This document shows, piece by piece, positions 1 through 8,066 of a DNA stretch of 64,000 bases; within the stretch, counting starts at the first letter, position 1; the number at the start of each line of letters is the position of its first letter. The position numbers and the translations under genes were made by a program. Under the pieces are notes generated by a model. It had not been told where the DNA came from, did no database searches, and saw only the letters and a list, made by a program, of their open reading frames with translations. The stretch is from an uncultured Acidobacteriota bacterium (lineage in GTDB: Bacteria; Acidobacteriota; Blastocatellia; RBC074): contig CADECP010000007.1 of NCBI GenBank assembly GCA_902825875.1, positions 1 through 64,000 of the forward strand, given 5' to 3'.

Positions 1-13
1 CAAATGCCTCATG

Positions 14-40
14 GGGAGGCCGAGCGGCCTCCCTTTATTT
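14..40 (+). terminator. Rho-independent terminator
   Basis: An 8-bp perfect stem (GGGAGGCC at 14-21, GGCCTCCC at 26-33) with a 4-nt loop is followed by TTTATTT. It would end a transcript entering from before the window. The gene it serves is not visible. Confidence 0.8.
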
Positions 41-129
41 GTCCAAACTCGTGTTCAATGACTGATTGTAGAAAAGCGGGATTAACCAGCGGCTTGGGTT
101 TGCGATCTTCGAAGTTCTGGGGGGCCATA

Positions 130-612
130 ATGGGACGCTACAGAGAAATTGCATACGGCGTGCTGACAGGTCTGAGCATTTGGGTGATTGATGCAATGTT
201 GCAGGCAGGCGGACGCGACCATTTCGGCTTTGACACAGTTGCCAGTGAGATGATTCTGAGTCGCCCGCCTCAATTACTTCTGCGTATTTTGCTGCTGATC
301 ATTTCGGTCGCTTTGGGCTACAGCCTCTGGCAAAGCCGGGAGCGCGAGCGCCGGATGCGCGATCTTCAGACGCTGCTCAAATCTCTTCAGCGCCAAATCG
401 TCAATCCATCGCTGCTTATTCTTGGTCACTCGTCCAATCTCGCGCTACGGGAGGGCTGGCCGGTCAGCCGCGAATCGGTCGAGATGTTGAGCGAAATTCA
501 GTGCAGCGCACGGAAGCTCAACGAAATTATCAAACAATGGCCGGAAACAGATTACACGCCGATGGCAATGGCTGAAAAACAAAGAAAGCAATACAGAACA
601 GGGGGAGTGTGA
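130..612 (+). CDS. Membrane protein with histidine-kinase-like cytoplasmic remnant
   Basis: A 160-residue protein not assigned to a family with certainty. I chose the ATG at 130 because a G-rich ribosome site lies just before it; a longer reading from 4 would run through the terminator hairpin. Two hydrophobic segments (about residues 6-24 and 48-66) flank a short loop. A charged helix and a segment with histidine-kinase dimerisation character follow (an LLKSLQRQIVNPSLLILGHS stretch), but there is no ATPase domain. It lies 21 bp before a Crp/Fnr gene and may be co-transcribed with it. It could be a truncated sensor or an unrelated small membrane protein. Confidence 0.6.
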   Translation: MGRYREIAYGVLTGLSIWVIDAMLQAGGRDHFGFDTVASEMILSRPPQLLLRILLLIISVALGYSLWQSRERERRMRDLQTLLKSLQRQIVNPSLLILGHSSNLALREGWPVSRESVEMLSEIQCSARKLNEIIKQWPETDYTPMAMAEKQRKQYRTGGV

Positions 613-633
613 TCTTGATCCGGGAGTAGCTTT

Positions 634-1350
634 ATGCATACACCATACGGTTTAGAGATTATTGAAGACTGCCTGACGTGCAAGGTACGCGCTGACCGGA
701 TGTTCTGCGACCTCCCGGCTGAGGCGCTGGCGGCATTTGATGCGATCACGTATGCGAACCTGCATCCGCACGGCGCAGTGTTATTTGTTGAAGGGCAGGA
801 GCCGCGCGGGGTATATGTGGTCTGTAGCGGTCGCGTGAAGCTTTCGACTTGCAGCACGGATGGCAAGACGATCATCACGGACATCGCCGAGCCGGGAGAA
901 CTCCTGGGCTTGAGCGCGACCGTCTCAGGACAGCCGCACGAGGTGACGGCTGAAATGCTGGAGCCGGGCCAAACCAATTTCGTCAAGCGCGAAGAGTTCA
1001 TGCGGTTTCTGCGAGAGCATGGCGAAGCCAGCCTGAAAGTGGCTGAGCACTTGAGCCGCAACTATCACACGGCCTGCCAAAAGATACGTTCGCTGGGATT
1101 GTCGTCTACCGCATCGGAAAAGTTAGCCAGGCTGCTTATTGAATGGGCGGCCAATGGAGTAGAGACCGATCAGGGCACGCGCCTGAAGCTGACGCTGACA
1201 CAGGAAGAGATTGCCGAACTCATCGGCACATCGCGCGAAACGGTGACGCGGCTCTTCAGTGATTTCAAGAAGAAGCAGATCGTGCATCTGAAAGGCTCAA
1301 CGCTGACGATTCGCAATCGAGATGCGTTGCAATCGCTCATTCACTCCTGA
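634..1350 (+). CDS. Crp/Fnr family transcriptional regulator (paralogue 1)
   Basis: 238 residues, normal length for the family. An N-terminal cyclic-nucleotide-binding-type barrel (about 30-145) is followed by a dimer helix and a C-terminal winged HTH (about 150-230). Cysteines C13, C16 and C25 precede the barrel, and C64 sits in a VVCSGR strand. This recalls the FNR [4Fe-4S] ligands but with different spacing, so an oxygen- or redox-sensing cluster is possible and unproven. The recognition helix reads TSRETVTR, with the R-E-T-x-x-R pattern that in E. coli CRP reads TGTGA half-sites. A close paralogue follows at 1472, and between them is a perfect TGTGA-N6-TCACA site. GGGAG at 621-625 supports the start. 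Confidence 0.9.
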   Translation: MHTPYGLEIIEDCLTCKVRADRMFCDLPAEALAAFDAITYANLHPHGAVLFVEGQEPRGVYVVCSGRVKLSTCSTDGKTIITDIAEPGELLGLSATVSGQPHEVTAEMLEPGQTNFVKREEFMRFLREHGEASLKVAEHLSRNYHTACQKIRSLGLSSTASEKLARLLIEWAANGVETDQGTRLKLTLTQEEIAELIGTSRETVTRLFSDFKKKQIVHLKGSTLTIRNRDALQSLIHS

Positions 1351-1374
1351 TTGTCAGACAGTTTCGGCCTTCTC

Positions 1375-1414
1375 TGTGACGACTGTCACATTGCAACGTG
1401 ATCTGCCTCATAGT
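1375..1414 (+). promoter_or_regulatory. CRP-type operator/promoter upstream of paralogue 2
   Basis: A perfect palindrome TGTGACGACTGTCACA occupies 1375-1390. After exactly 18 nt comes CATAGT (1409-1414), followed by TTT. A GTGA box begins eight bases into the spacer. The dyad centre lies 29 bp from the CATAGT centre, as expected for a class II CRP/FNR-activated promoter with CATAGT as -10. The same spacing recurs at 2245-2284 and 16693-16732. The likely readers are the two flanking Crp/Fnr proteins (inference). Confidence 0.8.
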
Positions 1415-1471
1415 TTCCCCAACCAAAAGTTCTTAAAGTGGCGTGTATGACTAAGACGGGGAGGAGTCTTT

Positions 1472-2191
1472 ATGCGCTCACCATACGATCTGGAAATCTC
1501 AGAGACCTGCCACGGCTGCAAATTTTGCGCGGAACGTCTCTTCCGAAACCTTCCTGCATCAACGCTTCACGCTTTCGACGCCATCAAATCACTAAGTCTT
1601 TATCCCAAAGGAGCCACATTGTTTGTGGAGGGGCAGCAGCCACGCGGTGTTTATGTTCTGTGCGCGGGGCGCGCCAAGCTGACGGCCAGCTCGCCTGAAG
1701 GGAAAACAGTCATTGCGCGTCTGGCTGAACCGGGAGAGGTGCTGGGATTGAGTGCGACGATTTCCGGCGAGCCGTATCAACTGACGGCAGAGACCATCGA
1801 GCCTTGTCAGGCTGATTTCGTCAGACGCGATGACTTTCTGCGATATTTGCGCGAACAGCCGGAAGTATGCCTGCGGGTGATTGAGATGTTGAGCGAAATC
1901 CTGCGCGCGGCGCACACGCAGATTCGGTCTTTCGGGAAAACCAACTCCGCCGCCGAGCGCCTGGCAGGGCTATTACTCTGCTGGGGTGAGCGAATGGGAG
2001 ATCGAACGCAGGAAGGCATTCATCTGAAGCTGCCACTCACCCACCAGGAGATTGCGCAGATGATCGGCGCCTCCCGCGAAACCGTTTCGCGGTTGTTAGG
2101 TGAGTTGAGGCATCAGCGAATCATCTCTCTCAACGGATCGGGCTTGCTCATCAGAGACAGAGACACCCTTTCGTCAAAAGCCGGACACTGA
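1472..2191 (+). CDS. Crp/Fnr family transcriptional regulator (paralogue 2)
   Basis: 239 residues, collinear with the regulator at 634 (shared LFVEGQ-PRGVYV core and C-terminal wHTH). The N-terminal cysteines are C13, C16 and C19, so C13/C16 are shared and the third has moved (paralogue 1 has C25). The barrel cysteine in VLCAGR is also kept. The recognition helix ASRETVSR has CRP-type R-E-T-x-x-R residues. A strong GGGGAGGAG site precedes the ATG. Its own upstream region holds a perfect CRP-type palindrome, suggesting cross- or auto-regulation. It probably controls the cytochrome genes that follow, which carry a near-identical site. Confidence 0.9.
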   Translation: MRSPYDLEISETCHGCKFCAERLFRNLPASTLHAFDAIKSLSLYPKGATLFVEGQQPRGVYVLCAGRAKLTASSPEGKTVIARLAEPGEVLGLSATISGEPYQLTAETIEPCQADFVRRDDFLRYLREQPEVCLRVIEMLSEILRAAHTQIRSFGKTNSAAERLAGLLLCWGERMGDRTQEGIHLKLPLTHQEIAQMIGASRETVSRLLGELRHQRIISLNGSGLLIRDRDTLSSKAGH

Positions 2192-2244
2192 ATCACCCAC
2201 TCCAATCACTTCTCTTTCTTTTTTTCCGCTTATTCATCTCGATT

Positions 2245-2284
2245 TGTGATGTGCGTCACGCTGCCTGGTGACAAAGATCGTACT
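2245..2284 (+). promoter_or_regulatory. CRP-type operator/promoter upstream of the cytochrome operon
   Basis: TGTGATGTGCGTCACG (2245-2260) is one mismatch from a perfect TGTGA-N6-TCACA site. An 18-nt spacer with GTGACAA leads to CGTACT at 2279-2284 and a T-run. This is the same layout as at 1375 and 16693. A TATAGT at 2304-2309 is an alternative -10. It lies about 110 bp before the multihaem cytochrome start. Confidence 0.72.
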
Positions 2285-2395
2285 TTTGCCAGCCACCAAC
2301 TTCTATAGTTCACATCAGGAAAGGACAAGCTGCCGAACAAGAGTTTTCTCGCGCCTCAAGATAGAGGCTAATGCTCAGGCGGAGAAGAGGTTTCC

Positions 2396-4468
2396 ATGAA
2401 TCAAAACAAAAAAATACTGAACAGAATCATCAAGCTGGTTTTTCTGACATCAATATTGATATTGGCTGCGCCTTTATGGATGACAATCACAAGAGATAAT
2501 GAATTCAAAGTCGAGGCGAACCCTGCGTGGTCACGCAAGTACAACGCGCAATGCACGCTCTGTCACACGACGTATCCACGATTGAACCGTACTGGCTATG
2601 AATTCAAACGTCTCGGTTATCGTCTGCCCAAAGAAGTTGAGGCAAAGGACAAAGGCAAAACGCCCGAGTTGCAGCGCACTGGCAGTGGCAAGGCCGATCA
2701 TCAGACTTACGTCATTGAGCCGACGGGCTACAAGCCGGAGGCGGCGACATCGTTGAGTGAACAGGGACTGGCGCTGTTTGAAAAGCTCAACTGCGCTGGT
2801 TGCCACACAATCAGCAACAGTGGCGGGCGCATCGGGCCTCCGCTTGATGGCGTTGGCGGGCGCCGCGAGAAAGACTTTCTGATGGCGCACCTCACCAATC
2901 CTGAAGAACACACCAGGAAGTTTCCTGAGCTACACGGCAATCAGCCCAATCGCATGCCGCATCCGCACGTACCACCCGATGAGATCAAAGCATTGGTGGC
3001 ATATCTGCTAACGTTGTCCGATCCACCCGCCGGGTTCCGCGTCAACCCGCACGCGCACAGTGAAGTGTCCGAAGCAGCAGTCCTGAAAGCGGATTTCGTT
3101 CCTGCCATAGCGACTGATGCGAGTCGCGCCGGGCAAAAGCTCTATTTCGAGATGGGCTGTGCGGCTTGCCACACGATCAACAAAGTCGGCGGGCAGTTTG
3201 GCCCGAAACTCGACGGCATCGGCGCGCGCCGCAGCCGTGAGTTCATTGCTGCCCATATCACTAATCCACAAGTCCATACCGAAAAATTTCCGGGCGAGCA
3301 TGCCGCATCGGCAGCGATGCCTCCGACCAGCGCGACGCCGGAACAGATCAAACAGATCGCCGATTTCCTGATGACGCTGCCGCCGCAGGAAGAAGACTTC
3401 GTCCCACCAAAGACTCGTCTTCAGGACTATTTCGCGGTTTCTTACCTGCCGGGAATCGAGATCGAGAAAGAGGGAGGCGATACCAAAACCACCTACGAAA
3501 AGCGCGAATTGATTATCTACGCCGCTGGTCCCATCGGGCGCAACTTTTCGTTCTTCGTCCAGCCGCTCCCCTTGAGCGAAGAGAAAGGCTTCATGGGCAA
3601 GTTCGAGATGATGCAGGGGCTGTTCAACTACGGCGGCGCGCGCAACTTTATGCAGGTGCGCTTCGGCCAACTTTTCAACTTACGCAATGCGGGCTTCGGC
3701 CCGACCGACCGCGGCCTGACTGAGTCGCTGCCATTCATCTTTCAACCGTCCAACGGCTTCAATCCCGCAGGGCTGGGGCGCGGCGCGTCGTTCGAATATA
3801 CGCTCAGCGGTACGACGACCATCAAGGCTTTCGGCAATTACAACGAGCCGGTTGAAGTTGAGAAAGAAGAAGAGGCGGCGACAGCGGGAAAAGGCTTGCA
3901 GTCGTTTCGCCAGGCGCGGCCAAGCGCCGCCGCTTTGCTTAACAATGAAGGCGAGTTGGAGTTTCGCCGCCCGCGCCTGTACGGCTTCGTCTTTGAGAAA
4001 GTGATCGGCAAGCAGGGCCTGAGCGGCGTGCAGTTTGAATACGCCGGCGGACGCCTGCCGTTTCTGCTTGGCGACGTGAGGCAGAATCCGTTGCAGTTTC
4101 AACGCTACTCGTTCTTTGCCAACAAAACGTTCCAGGACGGCAAGAACTTCGAGCGCATCAACGCGATGTTCGGCGTCTCGCTGCTGCGCGATCAGCGATT
4201 CTTCGGGATTGACGCGGAGCAGCGCAGTCGCGGCTGGGGCTACTTTGTCGAACTGGATACGATTCCTGTCGTCAACCATCTGAGCCTGTTTGCGCGCTAC
4301 GACCAACTGCGCCCGACGACGCTTCTCTCCGAGAATACGCTGCGGGGCGGGACGTTCGGAATACTCTTCGACCCGATCAAATACGGGCGTATGTCGTTTG
4401 AGTATCAGCGACTGGTCAATGGACAAACTGCCAACCGGTTCCGCATCGGCTGGCAGTTGAACTTCTAA
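2396..4468 (+). CDS. Three-haem cytochrome c fused to an outer-membrane porin-like domain
   Basis: 690 residues. After an N-terminal membrane/signal segment (about 10-30) there are three CxxCH haem-binding sites: C53-H57 (CTLCH), C133-H137 (CAGCH) and C255-H259 (CAACH). The second and third lie in class I cytochrome domains with candidate Met ligands (RMPHPH, AAMPP). From about residue 340 the sequence changes to alternating aromatic/polar strands rich in Gly and charged residues, ending in a C-terminal Phe (WQLNF), as in outer-membrane beta-barrels. The fusion suggests electron transfer at or across the outer membrane (inference). It heads a run with a small cytochrome c, a Rieske protein and cytochrome b. 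Confidence 0.82.
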   Translation: MNQNKKILNRIIKLVFLTSILILAAPLWMTITRDNEFKVEANPAWSRKYNAQCTLCHTTYPRLNRTGYEFKRLGYRLPKEVEAKDKGKTPELQRTGSGKADHQTYVIEPTGYKPEAATSLSEQGLALFEKLNCAGCHTISNSGGRIGPPLDGVGGRREKDFLMAHLTNPEEHTRKFPELHGNQPNRMPHPHVPPDEIKALVAYLLTLSDPPAGFRVNPHAHSEVSEAAVLKADFVPAIATDASRAGQKLYFEMGCAACHTINKVGGQFGPKLDGIGARRSREFIAAHITNPQVHTEKFPGEHAASAAMPPTSATPEQIKQIADFLMTLPPQEEDFVPPKTRLQDYFAVSYLPGIEIEKEGGDTKTTYEKRELIIYAAGPIGRNFSFFVQPLPLSEEKGFMGKFEMMQGLFNYGGARNFMQVRFGQLFNLRNAGFGPTDRGLTESLPFIFQPSNGFNPAGLGRGASFEYTLSGTTTIKAFGNYNEPVEVEKEEEAATAGKGLQSFRQARPSAAALLNNEGELEFRRPRLYGFVFEKVIGKQGLSGVQFEYAGGRLPFLLGDVRQNPLQFQRYSFFANKTFQDGKNFERINAMFGVSLLRDQRFFGIDAEQRSRGWGYFVELDTIPVVNHLSLFARYDQLRPTTLLSENTLRGGTFGILFDPIKYGRMSFEYQRLVNGQTANRFRIGWQLNF

Positions 4469-4485
4469 ACAAAGAGGAAACATAG

Positions 4486-4845
4486 ATGAAGCTACTGATC
4501 AAAAAACTGGTTGGCGTCGCTTTCGCAGGCATCGCATTGTCCATCGCGGTTTCATTGACACACGCGACGCGGACAGCGACCGCATCATTCGATGGCAATG
4601 CAGCGGTGCTCTTCAAAGACAAGTGCGCCTCTTGTCACGGCGAAGATGGAATGGGCAATACGCCGCCGGGGAAACAGTTGAAGGTGCGCAACCTGCGCTC
4701 CGCCGAAGTGCAAAAGCAATCGGATGCGCAACTGGCTGCGGTCATCGCTAAAGGCAAAGACAAGATGCCGCCTTTTGAAAAGAGCTTGAGCAAAGAGCAG
4801 GTCAGTCAACTGGTGGCGCATATCCGCCAATTCGGCAAGAAATAA
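4486..4845 (+). CDS. Small class I cytochrome c
   Basis: 119 residues with an N-terminal signal/anchor (about 8-28) and one haem site CASCHG near residue 46. The axial Met is probably in the DKMPPFEK loop, and the C-terminal helix (LVAHIRQF) is typical of cytochrome c6/c553-like folds. It lies 17 bp after the haem-porin gene and its TAA overlaps the Rieske ATG by one base. This places it in the same operon as a likely periplasmic electron acceptor from the bc complex. Confidence 0.9.
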   Translation: MKLLIKKLVGVAFAGIALSIAVSLTHATRTATASFDGNAAVLFKDKCASCHGEDGMGNTPPGKQLKVRNLRSAEVQKQSDAQLAAVIAKGKDKMPPFEKSLSKEQVSQLVAHIRQFGKK

Positions 4846-5492
4846 TGAGCGCGGCGACGAGCCAGCAACCAAAGGATCAAACGATGGAGAGAGAGGATCA
4901 ATCAATTGAGGCTGGGACACAGCAGAGCGAAGGGAGAGCGCAACTAGCCGCTCCGCTCGAGAGGCGATCATTTCTCGGCCTGTTGTTCGGCGTCGGTTCT
5001 GTCGGCGTCACGGCGCTTATCAGCATTGGCGTTGCCAGCATCAGTGCGTTGCTCTCGGTTCCAATCGTGCGTTTTGTGCTGCACCCACTTTCGGCCAAGA
5101 CCACTGAAACCGCGTGGTCGGAGATCGGCGCGGCGGAAGAGTTCTCCGCGATCACTATACCGGTCAAGCGGCTGATGACGGTTGAGCAACGCGATGGTTG
5201 GCGCAAGGTTATTTCGGAGAAGTCGGTCTACGTGACGAAAGGCAAAGACGGACAATTGCGTGTGCTTTCGGCAATCTGCACCCATCTCGGCTGCTCGGTT
5301 CCGTGGATTGAAGCAAAGGGGCAATTCATCTGTCCGTGCCATAACGGTGTGTTTGCGCCCGATGGCGCACTCATTTCAGGGCCGCCGCCACGCGGTCTGG
5401 ATGAACTCGAAACAAAGATCGAGGGCGGGCGGCTCCTGGTGCGCTACCAGTACTTCCGCCAGCTCGTCCCGACCAAGGAAGTTATTGCCTGA
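4845..5492 (+). CDS. Rieske iron-sulfur protein of a bc-type complex
   Basis: 215 residues. An Arg-Arg motif (ERRSFLGLL, about 40-48), compatible with Tat export, leads into a long transmembrane anchor (about 50-80). The soluble Rieske domain has both [2Fe-2S] boxes: CTHLGC (145-150) and CPCHNG (163-168), followed by GPPPRGL. It carries out electron transfer from quinol to cytochrome c. The start overlaps the stop of the preceding cytochrome gene (TAATG), implying translational coupling, and cytochrome b follows 21 bp later. The 40-residue hydrophilic N-terminus is longer than usual; an ATG at 4884 is an alternative start. Confidence 0.95.
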   Translation: MSAATSQQPKDQTMEREDQSIEAGTQQSEGRAQLAAPLERRSFLGLLFGVGSVGVTALISIGVASISALLSVPIVRFVLHPLSAKTTETAWSEIGAAEEFSAITIPVKRLMTVEQRDGWRKVISEKSVYVTKGKDGQLRVLSAICTHLGCSVPWIEAKGQFICPCHNGVFAPDGALISGPPPRGLDELETKIEGGRLLVRYQYFRQLVPTKEVIA

Positions 5493-5513
5493 GCAGATGG
5501 GAGAAGACGAATA

Positions 5514-6992
5514 ATGAATCAATCGCTCACAACTCAGGAAGGATCAAAGCTGGCGAACAGGTCACGCACGAGCCGTGTGTTTGAGTGGTTCGATGAACGC
5601 ACCGGAATCAACAAGCTGCTCGGCAAGGCTCTCGACGAACCGATCCCTGGCGGCGTGCGCTTCGCTTACATCTTCGGCTCCGGGCTGCTCTTTCTCTTCA
5701 TCTCACAGGTGATTACGGGTGTGTTCCTGGCAATCTATTACGTGCCTTCGGCTGACCACGCACACACTACGGTCGCCTACATCACGAAAGAGGTCACCGC
5801 TGGATCGTTCCTGCGCAGCCTTCATTCTTATGGATCAAGCGCGGTAGTGGTCGTCCTTCTTCTGCACGTACTGCAAACCTTCGTTTACGGCTCATACAAA
5901 GGGCGGCGTGAACTATTGTGGATCGCGGGCTGCGTGCTTTTTGCGTTGATGGCCGGGATGGCTTTTACCGGCTACCTGCTGCCATGGGATCAGAAAGCCT
6001 ATTTCGCCACTGCGGTCGGCACGAACATCGCGAGCGAAGTACCGCTCGTGGGCGAAGGAATCAAGCGGCTGATGCGCGGCGGCGCGGATATGGGGACGCT
6101 GACCCTCTCGCGTTTCTTCGTCGCGCATGTCTTTCTGATCCCCTCTGTCATCTTCTTTTTCGTCGCTATTCACATCTACCTGTTCCGCAAAGCAGGCGCG
6201 GCAGGCCCGATTAGCGAAGACCCGATTGCGCCGAAGCAAAAGGCCGAGAGCTTCTACCCGCGACAGTTACTAATGGATCTGGTCTTTTCACTGCTGCTGA
6301 TTACTGCGTTGAGTGTCTTCTCCTGGCTCGTTCCGGCAGAGTTAGGCCCGAAGGCCAATCCGTCTGACACACAATTCCTGCCGCGCCCTGAATGGTACTA
6401 CCGCCCGATGTTTCATTGGCTGAAATTCTGGCAAGGCTCGCAGTCGTTTATCGGAATCATCGTAATCCCAACAATTGTAATCGTGCTCTTTGTTGGCCTG
6501 CCATTTATTGATCGAAAGCTGGAACGCCGCCCCTGGAAGCGCCCGGTTGGTGTCATCGTATTTACCCTTGTCTTTCTCTCCTTCGTGACTCTGGGCGTGC
6601 TCAGCTACCGCGATGACCGTCGTAATCCTGCAGTGGCGGCGCAGATTGCCAAACAGCGCAAGGAGACGGAAGAGTTCATGCGCACGCCTTTCGAGCCAGA
6701 GACAGCAAGCTCTTCGCTTGCTGCAGCGAACATCGCACTGGCTGACCCGTTAGCCGCACAAGGCAAAACTATCTTCGAGGCGCAGTCATGTAACTCCTGT
6801 CACGGCGATGGGGGCATCGGCACGCCTGCCGGGGCGAAACTCATCGGCGTCGGCGCAAAGATGTCGCCCGACCAGTTGATTACTGTGTTGAGGCAGCCGA
6901 CCGCAAAGATGGCAGAAGGCGGAATGACTCCGCTGAAATTGAAGGACGATGAGATGAAAGCAGTGGTTGCTTACCTGAGGAGTCTCAAATAG
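5514..6992 (+). CDS. Cytochrome b with fused C-terminal cytochrome c domain
   Basis: 492 residues. Haem-b ligand histidines are visible in two helices (LHSYG...LLLH and AHVFL...AIHIY), and the quinol-oxidation PEWY motif is present (RPEWYYRP). About eight membrane helices cover residues 45-370, so the b6-like and subunit-IV-like halves form one chain. From about 400 a soluble class I cytochrome c domain is attached (CNSCHG, C426-H430, Met in EGGMTPL). With the Rieske gene it makes a compact bc complex in which cytochrome c1 is replaced by the fused domain. No separate c1 gene is present. Confidence 0.93.
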   Translation: MNQSLTTQEGSKLANRSRTSRVFEWFDERTGINKLLGKALDEPIPGGVRFAYIFGSGLLFLFISQVITGVFLAIYYVPSADHAHTTVAYITKEVTAGSFLRSLHSYGSSAVVVVLLLHVLQTFVYGSYKGRRELLWIAGCVLFALMAGMAFTGYLLPWDQKAYFATAVGTNIASEVPLVGEGIKRLMRGGADMGTLTLSRFFVAHVFLIPSVIFFFVAIHIYLFRKAGAAGPISEDPIAPKQKAESFYPRQLLMDLVFSLLLITALSVFSWLVPAELGPKANPSDTQFLPRPEWYYRPMFHWLKFWQGSQSFIGIIVIPTIVIVLFVGLPFIDRKLERRPWKRPVGVIVFTLVFLSFVTLGVLSYRDDRRNPAVAAQIAKQRKETEEFMRTPFEPETASSSLAAANIALADPLAAQGKTIFEAQSCNSCHGDGGIGTPAGAKLIGVGAKMSPDQLITVLRQPTAKMAEGGMTPLKLKDDEMKAVVAYLRSLK

Positions 6993-7006
6993 CAAGAGGA
7001 GGAGAG

Positions 7007-7528
7007 ATGTTGACTATCAATAAGATTCTTTGCCCAACCGATTTCAGCGAGCCTTCGTACGAAGGGATCAAATACGCGATTGGGCTTGCCAGGCGCTTTG
7101 GGAGTGAGTTGAGTCTGGTTCACGTAGTGCCAGTTGTGCCATCGCTTCCGCCCGATCCGAATTTCGTCTTTAAGGTGCCGGAATATGAGCGCGCATTGCA
7201 ACTGGAAGCAGGAAAGAAGCTCAACGAATTGATCGAACAACGGATACCCAAAGAAATAAAGGCGCGCGCCCTGCTCGGGCACGGAGACGCCGACAGTGAG
7301 ATGGCGCGGATCGCTGAGGATGATGGCACAGAACGGCTCAAACGTCTGGCGCTTCGTGGAACTGCAAGTGAGATAGTGCGGATCGCTGAGGATGATGGCG
7401 CAGACCTCATCGTCATCGCCACACATGGTCTGACGGGCTGGCGTCATCTTGTCTTCGGCTCGGTTGCCGAGAAGGTTGTGAGGATGGCTTCCTGCCCTGT
7501 GCTGACAGTTCGAGCGCCGCGCGAGTAA
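7007..7528 (+). CDS. Universal stress protein (UspA family) with internal duplication
   Basis: 173 residues, against about 145 for a usual single-domain Usp. The N-terminal CPTDFSEPSYE strand and the C-terminal nucleotide-binding motif (THGLTGWRHLVFGSVAEKVV) are typical of the ATP-binding subgroup. The extra length comes from an in-frame 72-bp repeat: a SE-x-x-RIAEDDG segment occurs twice, 24 residues apart. It follows cytochrome b by 14 bp with an AGGAGGAG ribosome site, so it is probably the last gene of the respiratory operon. Confidence 0.92.
   Translation: MLTINKILCPTDFSEPSYEGIKYAIGLARRFGSELSLVHVVPVVPSLPPDPNFVFKVPEYERALQLEAGKKLNELIEQRIPKEIKARALLGHGDADSEMARIAEDDGTERLKRLALRGTASEIVRIAEDDGADLIVIATHGLTGWRHLVFGSVAEKVVRMASCPVLTVRAPRE
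7295..7403 (+). repeat. 72-bp in-frame tandem duplication in the Usp gene
   Basis: The 37-nt blocks at 7295-7331 and 7367-7403 differ at only a few bases and are offset by exactly 72 nt. The high DNA identity suggests a recent duplication. Confidence 0.85.
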
Positions 7529-7578
7529 AGAAACATTCACATTTCAAAAAACAAGAACGATTACCTAAGGAGCGAATC

Positions 7579-7896
7579 ATGCAAGATGAAACCAGAGGAC
7601 AAACACACCAGCGGTTACTCGATGATGAAGCGATACGCGCGATCATTTCGCTGCGCGCGTATGAAATTTACGAACAACGTGGCTGCGCACCAGGCTGCGA
7701 ACTTGAAGACTGGAGACAGGCGGAAAACGAGATGCTTCCTCTGCTGGTCGAGGAGGAGTTGCAGCGCGACGCTGAGCCGCAAACGGCATCCAACGAAGAG
7801 GAGTCTGAGAAGTCTGTACTCGCTGAAGAAAAGCCTGTGAAGGAAACCTCTCGGCTCCTCGGGCGCAACCGACCGGCGAGCGAGCAGCACACGTAA
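7579..7896 (+). CDS. DUF2934 protein (paralogue 1)
   Basis: 105 residues, cytoplasmic. The DUF2934 core (residues about 10-52) has the family pattern R-A-Y-E-I-Y...RG...EDW-x-x-AE, with an unusual Cys pair in QRGCAPGCELEDW. A charged, Glu-rich low-complexity tail follows. The function of DUF2934 is unknown; the family is common in Acidobacteriota and Proteobacteria. A shorter paralogue lies at 31653. TAAGGAGC supports the start. Confidence 0.85.
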   Translation: MQDETRGQTHQRLLDDEAIRAIISLRAYEIYEQRGCAPGCELEDWRQAENEMLPLLVEEELQRDAEPQTASNEEESEKSVLAEEKPVKETSRLLGRNRPASEQHT

Positions 7897-8066
7897 GCCC
7901 AGAAAAAGGGAATGACACTGAACGAGCAAGAAATTACCAGCAGGCTCTCGAACGTGCCTGCGAATTGCTCAAGGCCGAAGGTTCGGCGTGTTTTATGAAT
8001 TGCCGGGCAAGCGCTCGGTGAATAATCAATGCAGTACAACTTTCAACTCTGAAAGAAGGAGGATCC

